Shown piece by piece: positions 14,495 through 22,012 of a stretch of 64,000 bases of DNA; within the stretch, counting starts at the first letter, position 1, and the number at the start of each line of letters is the position of its first letter. Location of the stretch: the NCBI GenBank assembly GCA_017529875.1, contig JAFXNC010000027.1, positions 1 through 64,000 on the forward strand. Direction: 5' to 3'. A program made the translations under genes and the position numbers. The stretch comes from Ruminococcus sp. Lineage in GTDB: Bacteria; Bacillota; Clostridia; Oscillospirales; Ruminococcaceae. The notes under the pieces were generated by a model, which had not been told where the DNA came from, searched no databases, and saw nothing but the letters and a program-made list of their open reading frames with translations.

Positions 14495-14519
14495 TGTTAG
14501 ATTATAACGTATTTCGTTA
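14495..14519 (-). promoter_or_regulatory. Operator/promoter element (copy 2) upstream of avd
   Basis: Read on the minus strand from 14519: TAACG-AAATA-CGTTA, then a perfect TATAAT (14506-14501) and CTAACA. It is 23/25 identical to 9468-9492. The distance to the downstream start codon is about 58 bases in both cases. No good -35 box is present, which suggests an activator or an operator-controlled promoter. Confidence 0.65.
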
Positions 14520-14540
14520 TTTCGGGAAAATCGCGTCGCC

Positions 14541-14588
14541 GCTGTGCTTCGCACAGCGTACAAAACCGTAGCCCTGCTACCGCAGGGC
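14541..14588 (-). other. Two GC hairpins downstream of the variable repeat
   Basis: GCCCTGC (14571-14577) and GCAGGGC (14582-14588) form a 7-bp stem with a 4-nt loop (GGTA on the coding strand), 29 bases past the variable repeat. GCTGTGC (14541-14547) and GCACAGC (14551-14557) form another 7-bp stem with a 3-nt loop. Stems of 7-10 bp with 4-nt loops placed just after VR are known DGR target-recognition structures. TR has no such hairpin after it. Confidence 0.75.
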
Positions 14589-14604
14589 AAACAGTACACA
14601 GTAA

Positions 14605-15699
14605 TCAGAGTTCAGTATAAGCGGAGCGGAAGCCGATGCCGGCGCCCGCGTACGAGCGAGCGTCGCCGCCGTAGGCGTAGAACACGCCGGCACTCGCCGC
14701 GGCCGTATAGTGGCCACCGCAGTAGAACGAGCGCTCAGCTGCTCCGTTGTTCATATATAACTGATCGGAGTTGAGAGCTCCGGCGGAAAGACCGTCAATA
14801 GGAAGCATACCAAGAGCCATGAGGATCTCCTTTGCTTTTGTGCAGACATCTGTATCAGCGGTAACGCTTTCAAAAGTGCAGTTTTTCGCAGAATCGCTCT
14901 GGCTTGATATGGTTCCGGTGATCCATTTCCATTTGCTTGATACCCAATCAGCTTTAAGGCTGTTTGTGGTAGTACCGTTGCCGTCAGGAGTAATGAGGTC
15001 ACCAGTGGTGCCGTCGATAGCGTACCAAAGCGAAGATGTGGCCGACTGGCTGTTGTTCGCATCGGCAGCATCGTTGCCGAAGGTGCCGTCCTTCGATAAA
15101 ACCTGCAGCTCGCCATTGACCGTTCTGATACCGCCTACCCACTCGGAGACGTTGCCGTTCATATCCCAGATTCCCGAAGGAGAACCGTCATGCGACCAGG
15201 TAAGCGGGCCTGTTCCTGTTGCAACGTGATTTACCTTGTTGTCGCTGCCTCTCGTTGTAGGAATTGCCTTATATACGGTTTCAGAAACATCCCTACCGTA
15301 ATTGTTATTACCCTTGGGCTGTGTGCCGTTCTGCAAGCACCACAGAGCAACAGCCATCCATTCAAGCCTCGTCTGCAGATGCCAACCCTCGCCCTTGGCG
15401 GCGCTTCTTGTGGCTGATGTATCAAGAGTTATGCTGCTGCCGGGATCCTGACCGGGCAGAGAGTATGCACGGCTGTTCTGCACGATATTCTGATACTTGG
15501 AAAAGTAGAAGAAGTCCTTTTCAACGCCGTTGACGATGAATGCGGGGAAGGTTTCAGTTGATGTGCCGATGCCGAGGTCAGCCCAGGTGCATTTGGGTAT
15601 TTTCACCATTACAGAGGGCATACCTTTATCATCATAAAGCATTTCATTGTTCGGGCAGACAGACTGCAGAGCGATATTCGCTATATCAAAATTACTCAT
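14605..15699 (-). CDS. DGR variable protein: FGE/C-type-lectin-fold tail tip protein
   Basis: Probable receptor-binding tail protein diversified by the DGR. The 364 residues contain a short N-terminal part and a domain with formylglycine-generating-enzyme/C-type lectin features (RLEWMAVALWCLQNG, GIWDMNGNVSEWVGG). The C-terminus from ERSF to FRSAY, about 40 residues, is the variable repeat. Variable positions include Y, H, A-A, S, Y, GGD, Y and AGAG where TR would encode mostly N or T. AAGGAGG precedes the ATG. It is the last gene of the tail operon, 13 bp after a 101-residue gene. Confidence 0.94.
   Translation of the reverse strand: MSNFDIANIALQSVCPNNEMLYDDKGMPSVMVKIPKCTWADLGIGTSTETFPAFIVNGVEKDFFYFSKYQNIVQNSRAYSLPGQDPGSSITLDTSATRSAAKGEGWHLQTRLEWMAVALWCLQNGTQPKGNNNYGRDVSETVYKAIPTTRGSDNKVNHVATGTGPLTWSHDGSPSGIWDMNGNVSEWVGGIRTVNGELQVLSKDGTFGNDAADANNSQSATSSLWYAIDGTTGDLITPDGNGTTTNSLKADWVSSKWKWITGTISSQSDSAKNCTFESVTADTDVCTKAKEILMALGMLPIDGLSAGALNSDQLYMNNGAAERSFYCGGHYTAAASAGVFYAYGGDARSYAGAGIGFRSAYTEL
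14618..14735 (-). repeat. DGR variable repeat (VR)
   Basis: 118 bp at the 3' end of the variable gene, 662 bp from TR. Compared with TR it has 12 A-to-G, 3 A-to-T and 2 A-to-C changes on the coding strand and no other change. Both ends match TR exactly over 16 bases or more, including GGCTTCCGCTCCGCTTA at the 3' end, where cDNA priming is expected. Confidence 0.97.
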
Positions 15700-15712
15700 T
15701 GTGTTTTCCTCC

Positions 15713-16018
15713 TTATATCGCCCAGAGTGTGAGCGTAACTTTATCCATATCGAACGGCACGGGTTCGAGGTGAGTATCTTCGCCCTCGCCTACCTCGTGA
15801 TACTCCCTTGCGGGAATGTCGATCTCTGCAACATAGTATCTGCCTGCGGCAGCTCCGATCACGAGGTTCTTGTCCTGATCATAGCAGACGTCAATGTGAA
15901 CAGGATCATCCTCTTCACGCTTGGCGAGATTGATCGTGAGATCATCGTCAAAGCAAACCTTGTTGCCGAATTCCTCCCAGAAGATCTTCGGGCCGACATT
16001 TTTCTCAATTACTATCAT
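15713..16018 (-). CDS. Tail-fibre-region protein (101 aa)
   Basis: No family recognised. An acidic beta-rich small protein (KREEDDPVHIDVCYD, IPAREYHEVGEGEDT) starting after AGGAGGTTACACGC. It overlaps the end of the upstream 184-residue gene by 14 bp and lies 13 bp before the DGR variable gene. The position suggests a chaperone or a distal tail component that works with the variable protein. Confidence 0.75.
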   Translation of the reverse strand: MIVIEKNVGPKIFWEEFGNKVCFDDDLTINLAKREEDDPVHIDVCYDQDKNLVIGAAAGRYYVAEIDIPAREYHEVGEGEDTHLEPVPFDMDKVTLTLWAI

Positions 16019-16559
16019 GCGTGTAACCTCCTATTACTTTGTATGCTACGGTAACGCTTGTGGCGCTGCCCGTGAATGCGATCTTAAAGCCGTTGGCAAG
16101 CTGATCGGTAACGACTATCTCGCCTACATTTCCTGTGGCGCTCTGTACGCTTGCAACTACAACATAGTTTCCGTCATCTCGTGCTGTTACAAGGGCGACG
16201 GTTGCCTGCGAGTTGTTGAACGGGTATTTAAGGCTGTTAGTCAGCGTTACCGTTCCGGTCTCGACAGTATGCAGCTTTTCCATATCCTCCGACAGATCTG
16301 TGATGTCAGAGGCGTTGTCCTGCGCCATCCAAAGCGCCTGCCTGCCGAGGATAAGTGCGAGGTTTACAGCTATTTCCTCTGCGGTCAACCCTTCCTCAAC
16401 GCTGTTAAAGTGTTCTGCGTCCTGGAACGTACCCTGCTGCATGACCGTGCCGAACGGCGTTATGTTGTAGACATCATCGCCGAGGGACGTTGCCGGCTGC
16501 ACAGTAAATTTGTTTGTCTCTGAAAGGACATGATCCTCCCAGTAAGTCCTTGATCTCAT
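16005..16559 (-). CDS. Tail fibre or distal tail protein
   Basis: 184 residues with an N-terminal part (MRSRTYWEDHVLSETNKFTV), a helix with possible coiled coil in the middle (ITDLSEDMEKLHTVETG), and a beta-rich C-terminal half with many Thr, Val and Ala (SVQSATGNVGEIVVTDQL). This looks like a short fibre. It lies between the baseplate genes and the DGR target, where fibre genes are expected. No enzymatic motif is visible. Confidence 0.7.
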   Translation of the reverse strand: MRSRTYWEDHVLSETNKFTVQPATSLGDDVYNITPFGTVMQQGTFQDAEHFNSVEEGLTAEEIAVNLALILGRQALWMAQDNASDITDLSEDMEKLHTVETGTVTLTNSLKYPFNNSQATVALVTARDDGNYVVVASVQSATGNVGEIVVTDQLANGFKIAFTGSATSVTVAYKVIGGYTHDSN

Positions 16560-16563
16560 ATTG

Positions 16564-16860
16564 TCACCCTTCCTCCACCGTGAAATCGAACCAGTACAGT
16601 ATGCCCGTCTGTCCCTGGCTTATCGTTATACTGATGTCCTGATGCGCCCACAAGTCGCCGTTGTTGTTGTAGAGCTCAACCCTTGTTATTGTTACAGGTG
16701 AGCTGTTGATGACCGCCTCGACACGCACAACGCCGTTGGCGGTAATCTCAACATCATTGATTTCGGTGCGGATATAGGTCGAGCCGACCTTATAGCGTAC
16801 ATACCCGACCCGGCGTTTGATGTAGTTGCGAATGTCCGTGAATGCTGCTGCATCTATCAT
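16564..16860 (-). CDS. Baseplate/fibre-region protein (98 aa)
   Basis: Small beta-rich protein starting MIDAAAFTDIRNYIKRRVGY, with an Ig-like or immunoglobulin-type strand pattern (VEAVINSSPVTITRVELY). No family is recognised. It lies between the tail protein I gene and the fibre-type gene, and its stop is a few bases before the next start. Probably an accessory baseplate or fibre attachment subunit. Confidence 0.65.
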   Translation of the reverse strand: MIDAAAFTDIRNYIKRRVGYVRYKVGSTYIRTEINDVEITANGVVRVEAVINSSPVTITRVELYNNNGDLWAHQDISITISQGQTGILYWFDFTVEEG

Positions 16861-16875
16861 CTGATCACTCCTCTC

Positions 16876-17562
16876 TCAATTAACGGCTCCAAGAGGGGTG
16901 CCGCAGGTGCGGGCAACAAAAGCCGCAGAGCCCTCCGCAGAGCCGATGTTTAACGATTGATTGTCGATGTCTCCCTGCACCGCAGCCGACGGATATGTAC
17001 CGCACAAGCGAGCAGAGAAAACCGCATAGCCACATGAAAGCCCAATCAAAAGCCTGTTCTGGCATCTGTAAATGATGCTTTCGTCTTCAAGTACCGAGCG
17101 CAGCGACTTGACTACATTGACTATCCCGGTCACGATGTCGTGAGAGATAGGCAGTCTTTGATTGGTAACGTCAAGGATAATGCGGAAATAGTAAGGCTTG
17201 CCGCCGTACTCAAACCATTCTTCTATGTCAGTGCCGGGGCAGATATCCGAAAGCGCATAAACAAGCGCTGCCTTTGTGCCGAGGTGTCGGTGGACATCAA
17301 AGCAGGAGGCTATCTGAGCCCGCTTTGTTTCAAGCGTGCCGTTGGCAAGATACCAGTCAACTTTGAAATCGTCTGCGAGAACATCGCAGAGATCTTCCGG
17401 CAGCTTATTGATTGCCGTGTAGATCGCCAGCCTGTCATTATCCTCGATAAGCGATTGAAGCTCCTGCGATGCTGATTTGGCGAGAGCCTCCTTGTCAGGA
17501 TCCCTTGCAAGCGAATTGGGAAAGACAGACACCAGCGATGTGCTTGTGATTATCTTACTCAT
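16876..17562 (-). CDS. Phage tail protein I (P2 gpI-like)
   Basis: Baseplate wedge protein of contractile tails. N-terminal part MSKIITSTSLVSVFPNSLAR and a central DVLADDFKVDWY followed by WEYGG-like FEYGGKPYYFRI match the P2 gpI family. The start at ATG 17562 overlaps the end of the baseplate J gene. At 228 residues it is of normal length. It follows J directly, the conserved J-I order of P2-type tails. Confidence 0.85.
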   Translation of the reverse strand: MSKIITSTSLVSVFPNSLARDPDKEALAKSASQELQSLIEDNDRLAIYTAINKLPEDLCDVLADDFKVDWYLANGTLETKRAQIASCFDVHRHLGTKAALVYALSDICPGTDIEEWFEYGGKPYYFRIILDVTNQRLPISHDIVTGIVNVVKSLRSVLEDESIIYRCQNRLLIGLSCGYAVFSARLCGTYPSAAVQGDIDNQSLNIGSAEGSAAFVARTCGTPLGAVN

Positions 17563-18943
17563 CCTCATAGCCCCCATTCACTATGGTCTGCGAAGTGCAG
17601 CGAGCCACCTGTGGCCGTGCGTGATCGTCACCGCCTCGCAGAGATGTGAACGTCGGCGATGTAATTACCACTCGCTTTACGCCCGTGTCTTTCAGCAGCC
17701 AGTCCAGCTTGGAGGGGTTGATATCCCTGCCGATCTTGGCGCACTGCCATTCGATGTAATCAGATACCGCCATAGCAACAGCGGCCTGAATATCCGTCAA
17801 AGGCTTTTCTGATTTGCGGTCAATGTAGTATGTGAAATTGATATTGTAGTTCACGTACTCGGCATCCTTGACCTCTACATAGTCCGTCAGCGGCCTTACT
17901 GTATCGGCATTGCACGCCTCAAGAATAGATTGTTTGATTACGCTGTCAGCTACGGTGCCGTCATCCATAAGCGCATAGAGGTTAACGTACCCGGGCCTTA
18001 AAGCATCAAAGTATATCTCGATCTTATCCTCGCTCGTCAGGGATCCGTCGGGCTTTATGGTGATAAGCAGCAGCCCCGATACATAGGAGTACGAGTAATC
18101 GGTGCCTATCGTTGCCGGAGTTGTGCTGCCCTCTGCGCATATCACAATTGAGGATTCAACGATCCCCTCGCTCCCGCAGAAAGCGACCTTGTCATTGTCC
18201 TGCGATGTATATACCGCTGCCGTATAATGAGCTGCAAGCCTCGGCTGTATTGCCTTGACATCTGCTATGCTCGTTGATACTGACTTCGCCCAGTATTCAT
18301 ATGCACCGCTCGGACCTGCCGTGCTGTACCCGTCAAGACCTCTGCGCATAAGATCGTAATATTCCTCATCGTCCGCCTGCTCGGCGCCGCCATCTGATGT
18401 GTCGGTGTTGGTGCAGGAGGAATAATACGGTATATTGTCAACATCAATCAATACGTTTATCTGTCCTGCTACATAGCCGTTTCCGATAACGCCCACCTGC
18501 TCGCATTGAGCCATAACGGTTGTCGAGGTATCTCCAATCGCTATAATAGCGTCCTCGGTGGTGTCCCATACAAGGCTGTTGCTCTCGTCGGTGACTCTCG
18601 TTCCCTGCGGAATGACGATTGATGTAGGCTGTGCTGCGCTGATCGTAAACTGCATTGTACACTTTGAAGCCTGCGCCGACAGCCGGATAATGGAATAGAT
18701 CCATTCACCGAGAGCATCGAGGTTTTCTCCCTCTGCCCTTGACGGCAAGTTCTGATTGCCGATGTAGTTCTGCAGCACTCGTTCCTGAATGATTACTGAT
18801 GTCACCCATGCAATGAAAAGCCTGTCCGGATCGCTCGGCTGTAAGCTGCGCTGGGTAATATTTTCGTAGGCGGCTATAAGCCGAGCCTCGACCTCCGCTG
18901 CATCTTCGCTCACGAACTGATAGTCTGTTCCTCTGCTGCTCAT
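17555..18943 (-). CDS. Baseplate J-like protein
   Basis: Wedge subunit that forms the baseplate rim. It has the N-terminal EGENLDALGEWIYSIIRL segment, VIPQGTRVTDESNSLVWDT in the first beta domain, and EEYYDLMRRGLDGYSTAGPSGAYEYWA with KAIQPR following, which is the signature of the J family. 462 residues. It overlaps gp25 upstream by four bases and gpI downstream by eight, so the genes are translationally coupled. Confidence 0.93.
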   Translation of the reverse strand: MSSRGTDYQFVSEDAAEVEARLIAAYENITQRSLQPSDPDRLFIAWVTSVIIQERVLQNYIGNQNLPSRAEGENLDALGEWIYSIIRLSAQASKCTMQFTISAAQPTSIVIPQGTRVTDESNSLVWDTTEDAIIAIGDTSTTVMAQCEQVGVIGNGYVAGQINVLIDVDNIPYYSSCTNTDTSDGGAEQADDEEYYDLMRRGLDGYSTAGPSGAYEYWAKSVSTSIADVKAIQPRLAAHYTAAVYTSQDNDKVAFCGSEGIVESSIVICAEGSTTPATIGTDYSYSYVSGLLLITIKPDGSLTSEDKIEIYFDALRPGYVNLYALMDDGTVADSVIKQSILEACNADTVRPLTDYVEVKDAEYVNYNINFTYYIDRKSEKPLTDIQAAVAMAVSDYIEWQCAKIGRDINPSKLDWLLKDTGVKRVVITSPTFTSLRGGDDHARPQVARCTSQTIVNGGYEDE

Positions 18944-19248
18944 AGTATTTCAACTCCTATCTTTATAATCAACCTGCCCTCCGTCGATGATCGGACGACG
19001 TGTGCATCGACTACCTCAGCTCTCGGTTCGTAGGTTGATACTGCATCTATCGCCTCGGAGAGCAGGATCGTATCGGCAATATTGGAGGGCTTATCGAGAA
19101 ACATCATCGGAAGCCCGAACCCCCGATACATTGGCACCGAGCCCTTGCGTGTCGATATGATCAGAGAGATGTTTTGGAGTATAGATTTCAGCTTATTGTT
19201 TTCGCACAAGCTGAAATCATGGTCATCAGAACTTACACTGTATATCAT
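18940..19248 (-). CDS. gp25/W-like baseplate wedge protein
   Basis: 102 residues resembling T4 gp25 and P2 gpW: ENNKLKSILQNISLIISTRKGSVPM, then YRGFGLPMMFLDKP and a C-terminal beta strand ending in IKIGVEIL. It starts the baseplate by linking the hub to the wedges. It lies immediately before baseplate J, as in other contractile injection systems. Confidence 0.85.
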   Translation of the reverse strand: MIYSVSSDDHDFSLCENNKLKSILQNISLIISTRKGSVPMYRGFGLPMMFLDKPSNIADTILLSEAIDAVSTYEPRAEVVDAHVVRSSTEGRLIIKIGVEIL

Positions 19249-19261
19249 CCTATCCCTCCGA

Positions 19262-19648
19262 TCAGTATTCTGTAAGCGTTATCGAAAAGTCGATATCGCT
19301 TATTGCGCCCTTTTTGTCGTAATTTTTTACTGTTGCCTTGAACTTAGTCACGAGCCAGCTTGTTCCTTGCTTGGATCCCGATAGGATCAAGGTCACAGTT
19401 TTTCCGTTCTTGATATAATTCCGGAGAGTATTGAGTACGGACTTAGGATCACCCGAAAGAGCCTTTGTGACTCTCATATTAAAGGTGATCGTTTCCGGTT
19501 CTGCACCTGTAAACTCCGTCAAAGCCTTTTTCAGATGCAGCTTGTGGGTACCCGTACTCGCTTGTCCGCTCCAGGTCATATCTCGAATGGTCTGTATCGT
19601 CTGATCGGAGACCTCAAAAAGAATATCTCCGAGCTGTCCTATCTTCAT
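19262..19648 (-). CDS. Tail protein, P2 gpU-like
   Basis: 128 residues starting MKIGQLGDILFEVSDQTIQT, with THKLHLKKALTEFTGAEPET and a C-terminal ISDIDFSITLTEY. This pattern fits the gpU/tail completion family found between tape measure and baseplate genes. Its stop overlaps the next start. The location between gpV-like and gp25-like genes agrees. Confidence 0.7.
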   Translation of the reverse strand: MKIGQLGDILFEVSDQTIQTIRDMTWSGQASTGTHKLHLKKALTEFTGAEPETITFNMRVTKALSGDPKSVLNTLRNYIKNGKTVTLILSGSKQGTSWLVTKFKATVKNYDKKGAISDIDFSITLTEY

Positions 19649-19881
19649 CAGAGACCTCCTATCACATAACCCTGCCCGTTGAACGATGTATCATAAATGC
19701 ACAGTACCATATCTCCGACTTTCGGGAACCAATCTGTTATCGTACCATTGCTTGATGTAGGCTTGTGCTTGACTATCGGGAGCCAATCAGAAACCATATC
19801 GTCCTCGGGAAAATTAACTCTAACCTTGTTTGTCGAAGCGTTTCGGTCTGATACCGTTCCGATCCTTACTGCCGTTTCCAT
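19648..19881 (-). CDS. Baseplate assembly protein V (short spike-type OB protein)
   Basis: Only 77 residues. MVSDWLPIVKHKP and WFPKVGDMVLCIYDTSFNGQGYVIGGL match the OB-fold part of gpV/gp5 spike proteins; the long C-terminal beta-helix needle is missing, so a separate tip or the hub must complete the spike. I start at ATG 19881 with AAGAAGG seven bases upstream; a GTG at 19887 overlaps the hub gene. Confidence 0.75.
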   Translation of the reverse strand: METAVRIGTVSDRNASTNKVRVNFPEDDMVSDWLPIVKHKPTSSNGTITDWFPKVGDMVLCIYDTSFNGQGYVIGGL

Positions 19882-19883
19882 AG

Positions 19884-21803
19884 TCACACCTTCTTAAGAT
19901 ACTTTTTGTCAACGGCGCCTGTAATAGCTCCGTACTGATTGATAGAAACTACAATTCTTGAGCCGCTGATCTCCCTCACGAACATTACCCAGCCGTAAAC
20001 ATAAGATGCAAAGCGCTGATTTGTTCCGTACACAACAGCGTTTGATGTAAGCATGACCTTGTCTCCGACTTTGAATGTCGTTGTTGTGGATGTGCTCGAG
20101 CTGCTCGATGATGAACCGCTTGATGATGAGCTGCCCGAGGAAGAAGACGAAGAAGATGAGGAGGACGAGGATGTGATCTTGTTCACAATGCCCATTCTCA
20201 AACTGATCTGCGTGGTGTACCCTGAATCGCTCACAGTATGCTTGGCCTGTTTTATGATATACTTACCGTCAAAAGCCCCGAATCCCTTCAAGGTAACATT
20301 CTTTCCTGCAACCAAATTCGGATCCCCGGGGAACGTGAACGAGGCCATATACTCATACTTGTTATAAAGCCTCAGCATCTTTTCAGCAAGCGTTTTCGCC
20401 TCCGCAATGCTTGACACTTTCTGTCTGACTTCCAGGCATTGATTATGCTCGGCATCGTCCTTGTAGTCCGCTATGTAGGCTCTGCCGCTGATTGTAGTAC
20501 CGTTCGGCGCCGTGTAGCAAACATGGCAGCTTGTGTAGCTGTTGTTTTCTCCGGTGCTCAACTTATACTTGATGTAGCCCCCGCCCTTTTTGATTGTCAT
20601 TATTGACGATTTCTTCTCGTATTCGCCCTGATCGTAAATAATCAGAATATTGTTCGATACTTTCAGCGAACATCCTCTATCCCGGCAGAGTTTCTGCAAG
20701 AATGTGATATCGCTCTGTCGGAACTGCTCAACACGGGTGTACTTGGCATCGGAACTTGAAAGAAACATACACGCCATACCGTTTTTGCTTGCGATCTCCT
20801 GCGCTATGCTCGACAGCTTGTAGTTCTCCCACGACTTGGATTTCAACGTCTGCCGCACAGTTGAGCTGTAAGTCAGCGAGGTTCCTTTGATCGTGATTAC
20901 CGCAGGCGGTCCCGAAGCAGTAACGCTGTCAAGCTCAAATTCTCCGCAGTCCATAACCTCGTCCTTGCCGTCGCCTTTCCAGTTCTGCCGGGCGATAACC
21001 GCTTGAATTCGCAGACCTTTGTTTGTGGCGACCGTAGTTTGCGTTGATGATGAGCCGCTGGAACTTGAAGAACTTGACGAGCTTGATGTTCCGTAGTGTT
21101 TGACCTCGGAAGTTTTGAACCAACCGAGAACGCCTACTGCTATCGGATAAGGCACACCGCTTTTCAAGTTCAGATGTGTGATTGTGCCTTTATAGTTTGT
21201 GACCTTCGTGCCGGGCGTGCCTGTTCCGTATGAAGAATACTGCGGAATGCCGGTAACGATAACAGCATCACCGATTTTCCAGCTGTCCGAAGAACTTGAA
21301 GAACTCGTTGAGGATGCCGTCGATGTCGATGTCACTTTCTGCAGATACTGTGCCTGCACATAGGCGTTTTTACCGCTGTATGTGATGTTTGCCCAGCCCG
21401 CAGAAGAAATCGACTTTACCGTTATGATCGTACCGTAGGCCAATGTGCCGTATTTGTAATACTGCGTACCCTCCCGGGAGCGAACAGCAAGCCCGGAGGT
21501 TGATATTACCTTATACTGATTTGTCTGCGTTGTGGTACTTGTTGTAGTAGTTGTAGTTTTGGCTTTGACGGCAGACACCGACTTTGCGGAGCCTGCCGCA
21601 GCTGCCATTATGGCCGTATCAAGCCATTTTTCAAGCCATACACCCTCTCGGTCTTGTAGCTTGATCTGTAGATCGTCCGTTTCATCTTCTTCATTGTCTG
21701 TGTAGGTAAGAGATATGAGGTACTGCTGTATCGACTTTGTTATATTAACGCCGCCGAAGCTGACCTCTACTGATGACCGTCTTGCATTATTCTTATCGCT
21801 CAT
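19884..21803 (-). CDS. Tail hub protein (P2 gpD/late control D-like) with SH3-like insertions
   Basis: Baseplate hub of 639 residues. The conserved hub parts are the N-terminus (VEVSFGGVNITKSIQQYLIS), a central part (RQSDITFLQKLCRDRGCSLK) and VAGKNVTLKGFGAFDGKY near residue 530. Two SH3-like domains are inserted after about residue 95 (NTSGLAVRS-type and SWKIGDAVIVTGIP), and a third (FKVGDKVMLTSNAVVYGT) follows the hub at the C-terminus. All are joined by Ser/Thr-rich linkers. The start overlaps the upstream stop (ATGA). SH3-like domains could grip host cell wall during injection. Confidence 0.88.
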   Translation of the reverse strand: MSDKNNARRSSVEVSFGGVNITKSIQQYLISLTYTDNEEDETDDLQIKLQDREGVWLEKWLDTAIMAAAAGSAKSVSAVKAKTTTTTTSTTTQTNQYKVISTSGLAVRSREGTQYYKYGTLAYGTIITVKSISSAGWANITYSGKNAYVQAQYLQKVTSTSTASSTSSSSSSDSWKIGDAVIVTGIPQYSSYGTGTPGTKVTNYKGTITHLNLKSGVPYPIAVGVLGWFKTSEVKHYGTSSSSSSSSSSGSSSTQTTVATNKGLRIQAVIARQNWKGDGKDEVMDCGEFELDSVTASGPPAVITIKGTSLTYSSTVRQTLKSKSWENYKLSSIAQEIASKNGMACMFLSSSDAKYTRVEQFRQSDITFLQKLCRDRGCSLKVSNNILIIYDQGEYEKKSSIMTIKKGGGYIKYKLSTGENNSYTSCHVCYTAPNGTTISGRAYIADYKDDAEHNQCLEVRQKVSSIAEAKTLAEKMLRLYNKYEYMASFTFPGDPNLVAGKNVTLKGFGAFDGKYIIKQAKHTVSDSGYTTQISLRMGIVNKITSSSSSSSSSSSSGSSSSSGSSSSSSSTSTTTTFKVGDKVMLTSNAVVYGTNQRFASYVYGWVMFVREISGSRIVVSINQYGAITGAVDKKYLKKV

Positions 21804-22012
21804 CCTTCCACCTGCTTCCAAGGCGGGAGATCTTCGGCTGTCGCCAGCTCGTCAACCTCGGGAATATTCAGCACCACGCCCGAGGAAAAGATATACACAT
21901 CAACATACTGGCTATTCGCCCGCATCAGAGATTCGGTGTAGGCCTCGCTTCCAAGCATCTGTACTGCGATCTTATCCCACATATCCCCTTGCACGGTAGT
22001 ATATGTAATCAT
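21800..22012 (-). CDS. Tail protein X (LysM-like)
   Basis: 70 residues: ITYTTVQGDMWDKIAVQMLG is a LysM-type opening, followed by MRANSQYVDVYIFSSGVVLNIPEV. This is the P2 gpX family, which connects the tape measure and the hub. It overlaps both neighbours by four bases, the usual X-D arrangement. Confidence 0.9.
   Translation of the reverse strand: MITYTTVQGDMWDKIAVQMLGSEAYTESLMRANSQYVDVYIFSSGVVLNIPEVDELATAEDLPPWKQVEG

Noticed and set aside
20070..20170. Simple-sequence repeat as a phase-variation tract
   Set aside because: The tract encodes poly-Ser linkers with mixed codons in frame; no homopolymer or short unit is long enough to slip readily.
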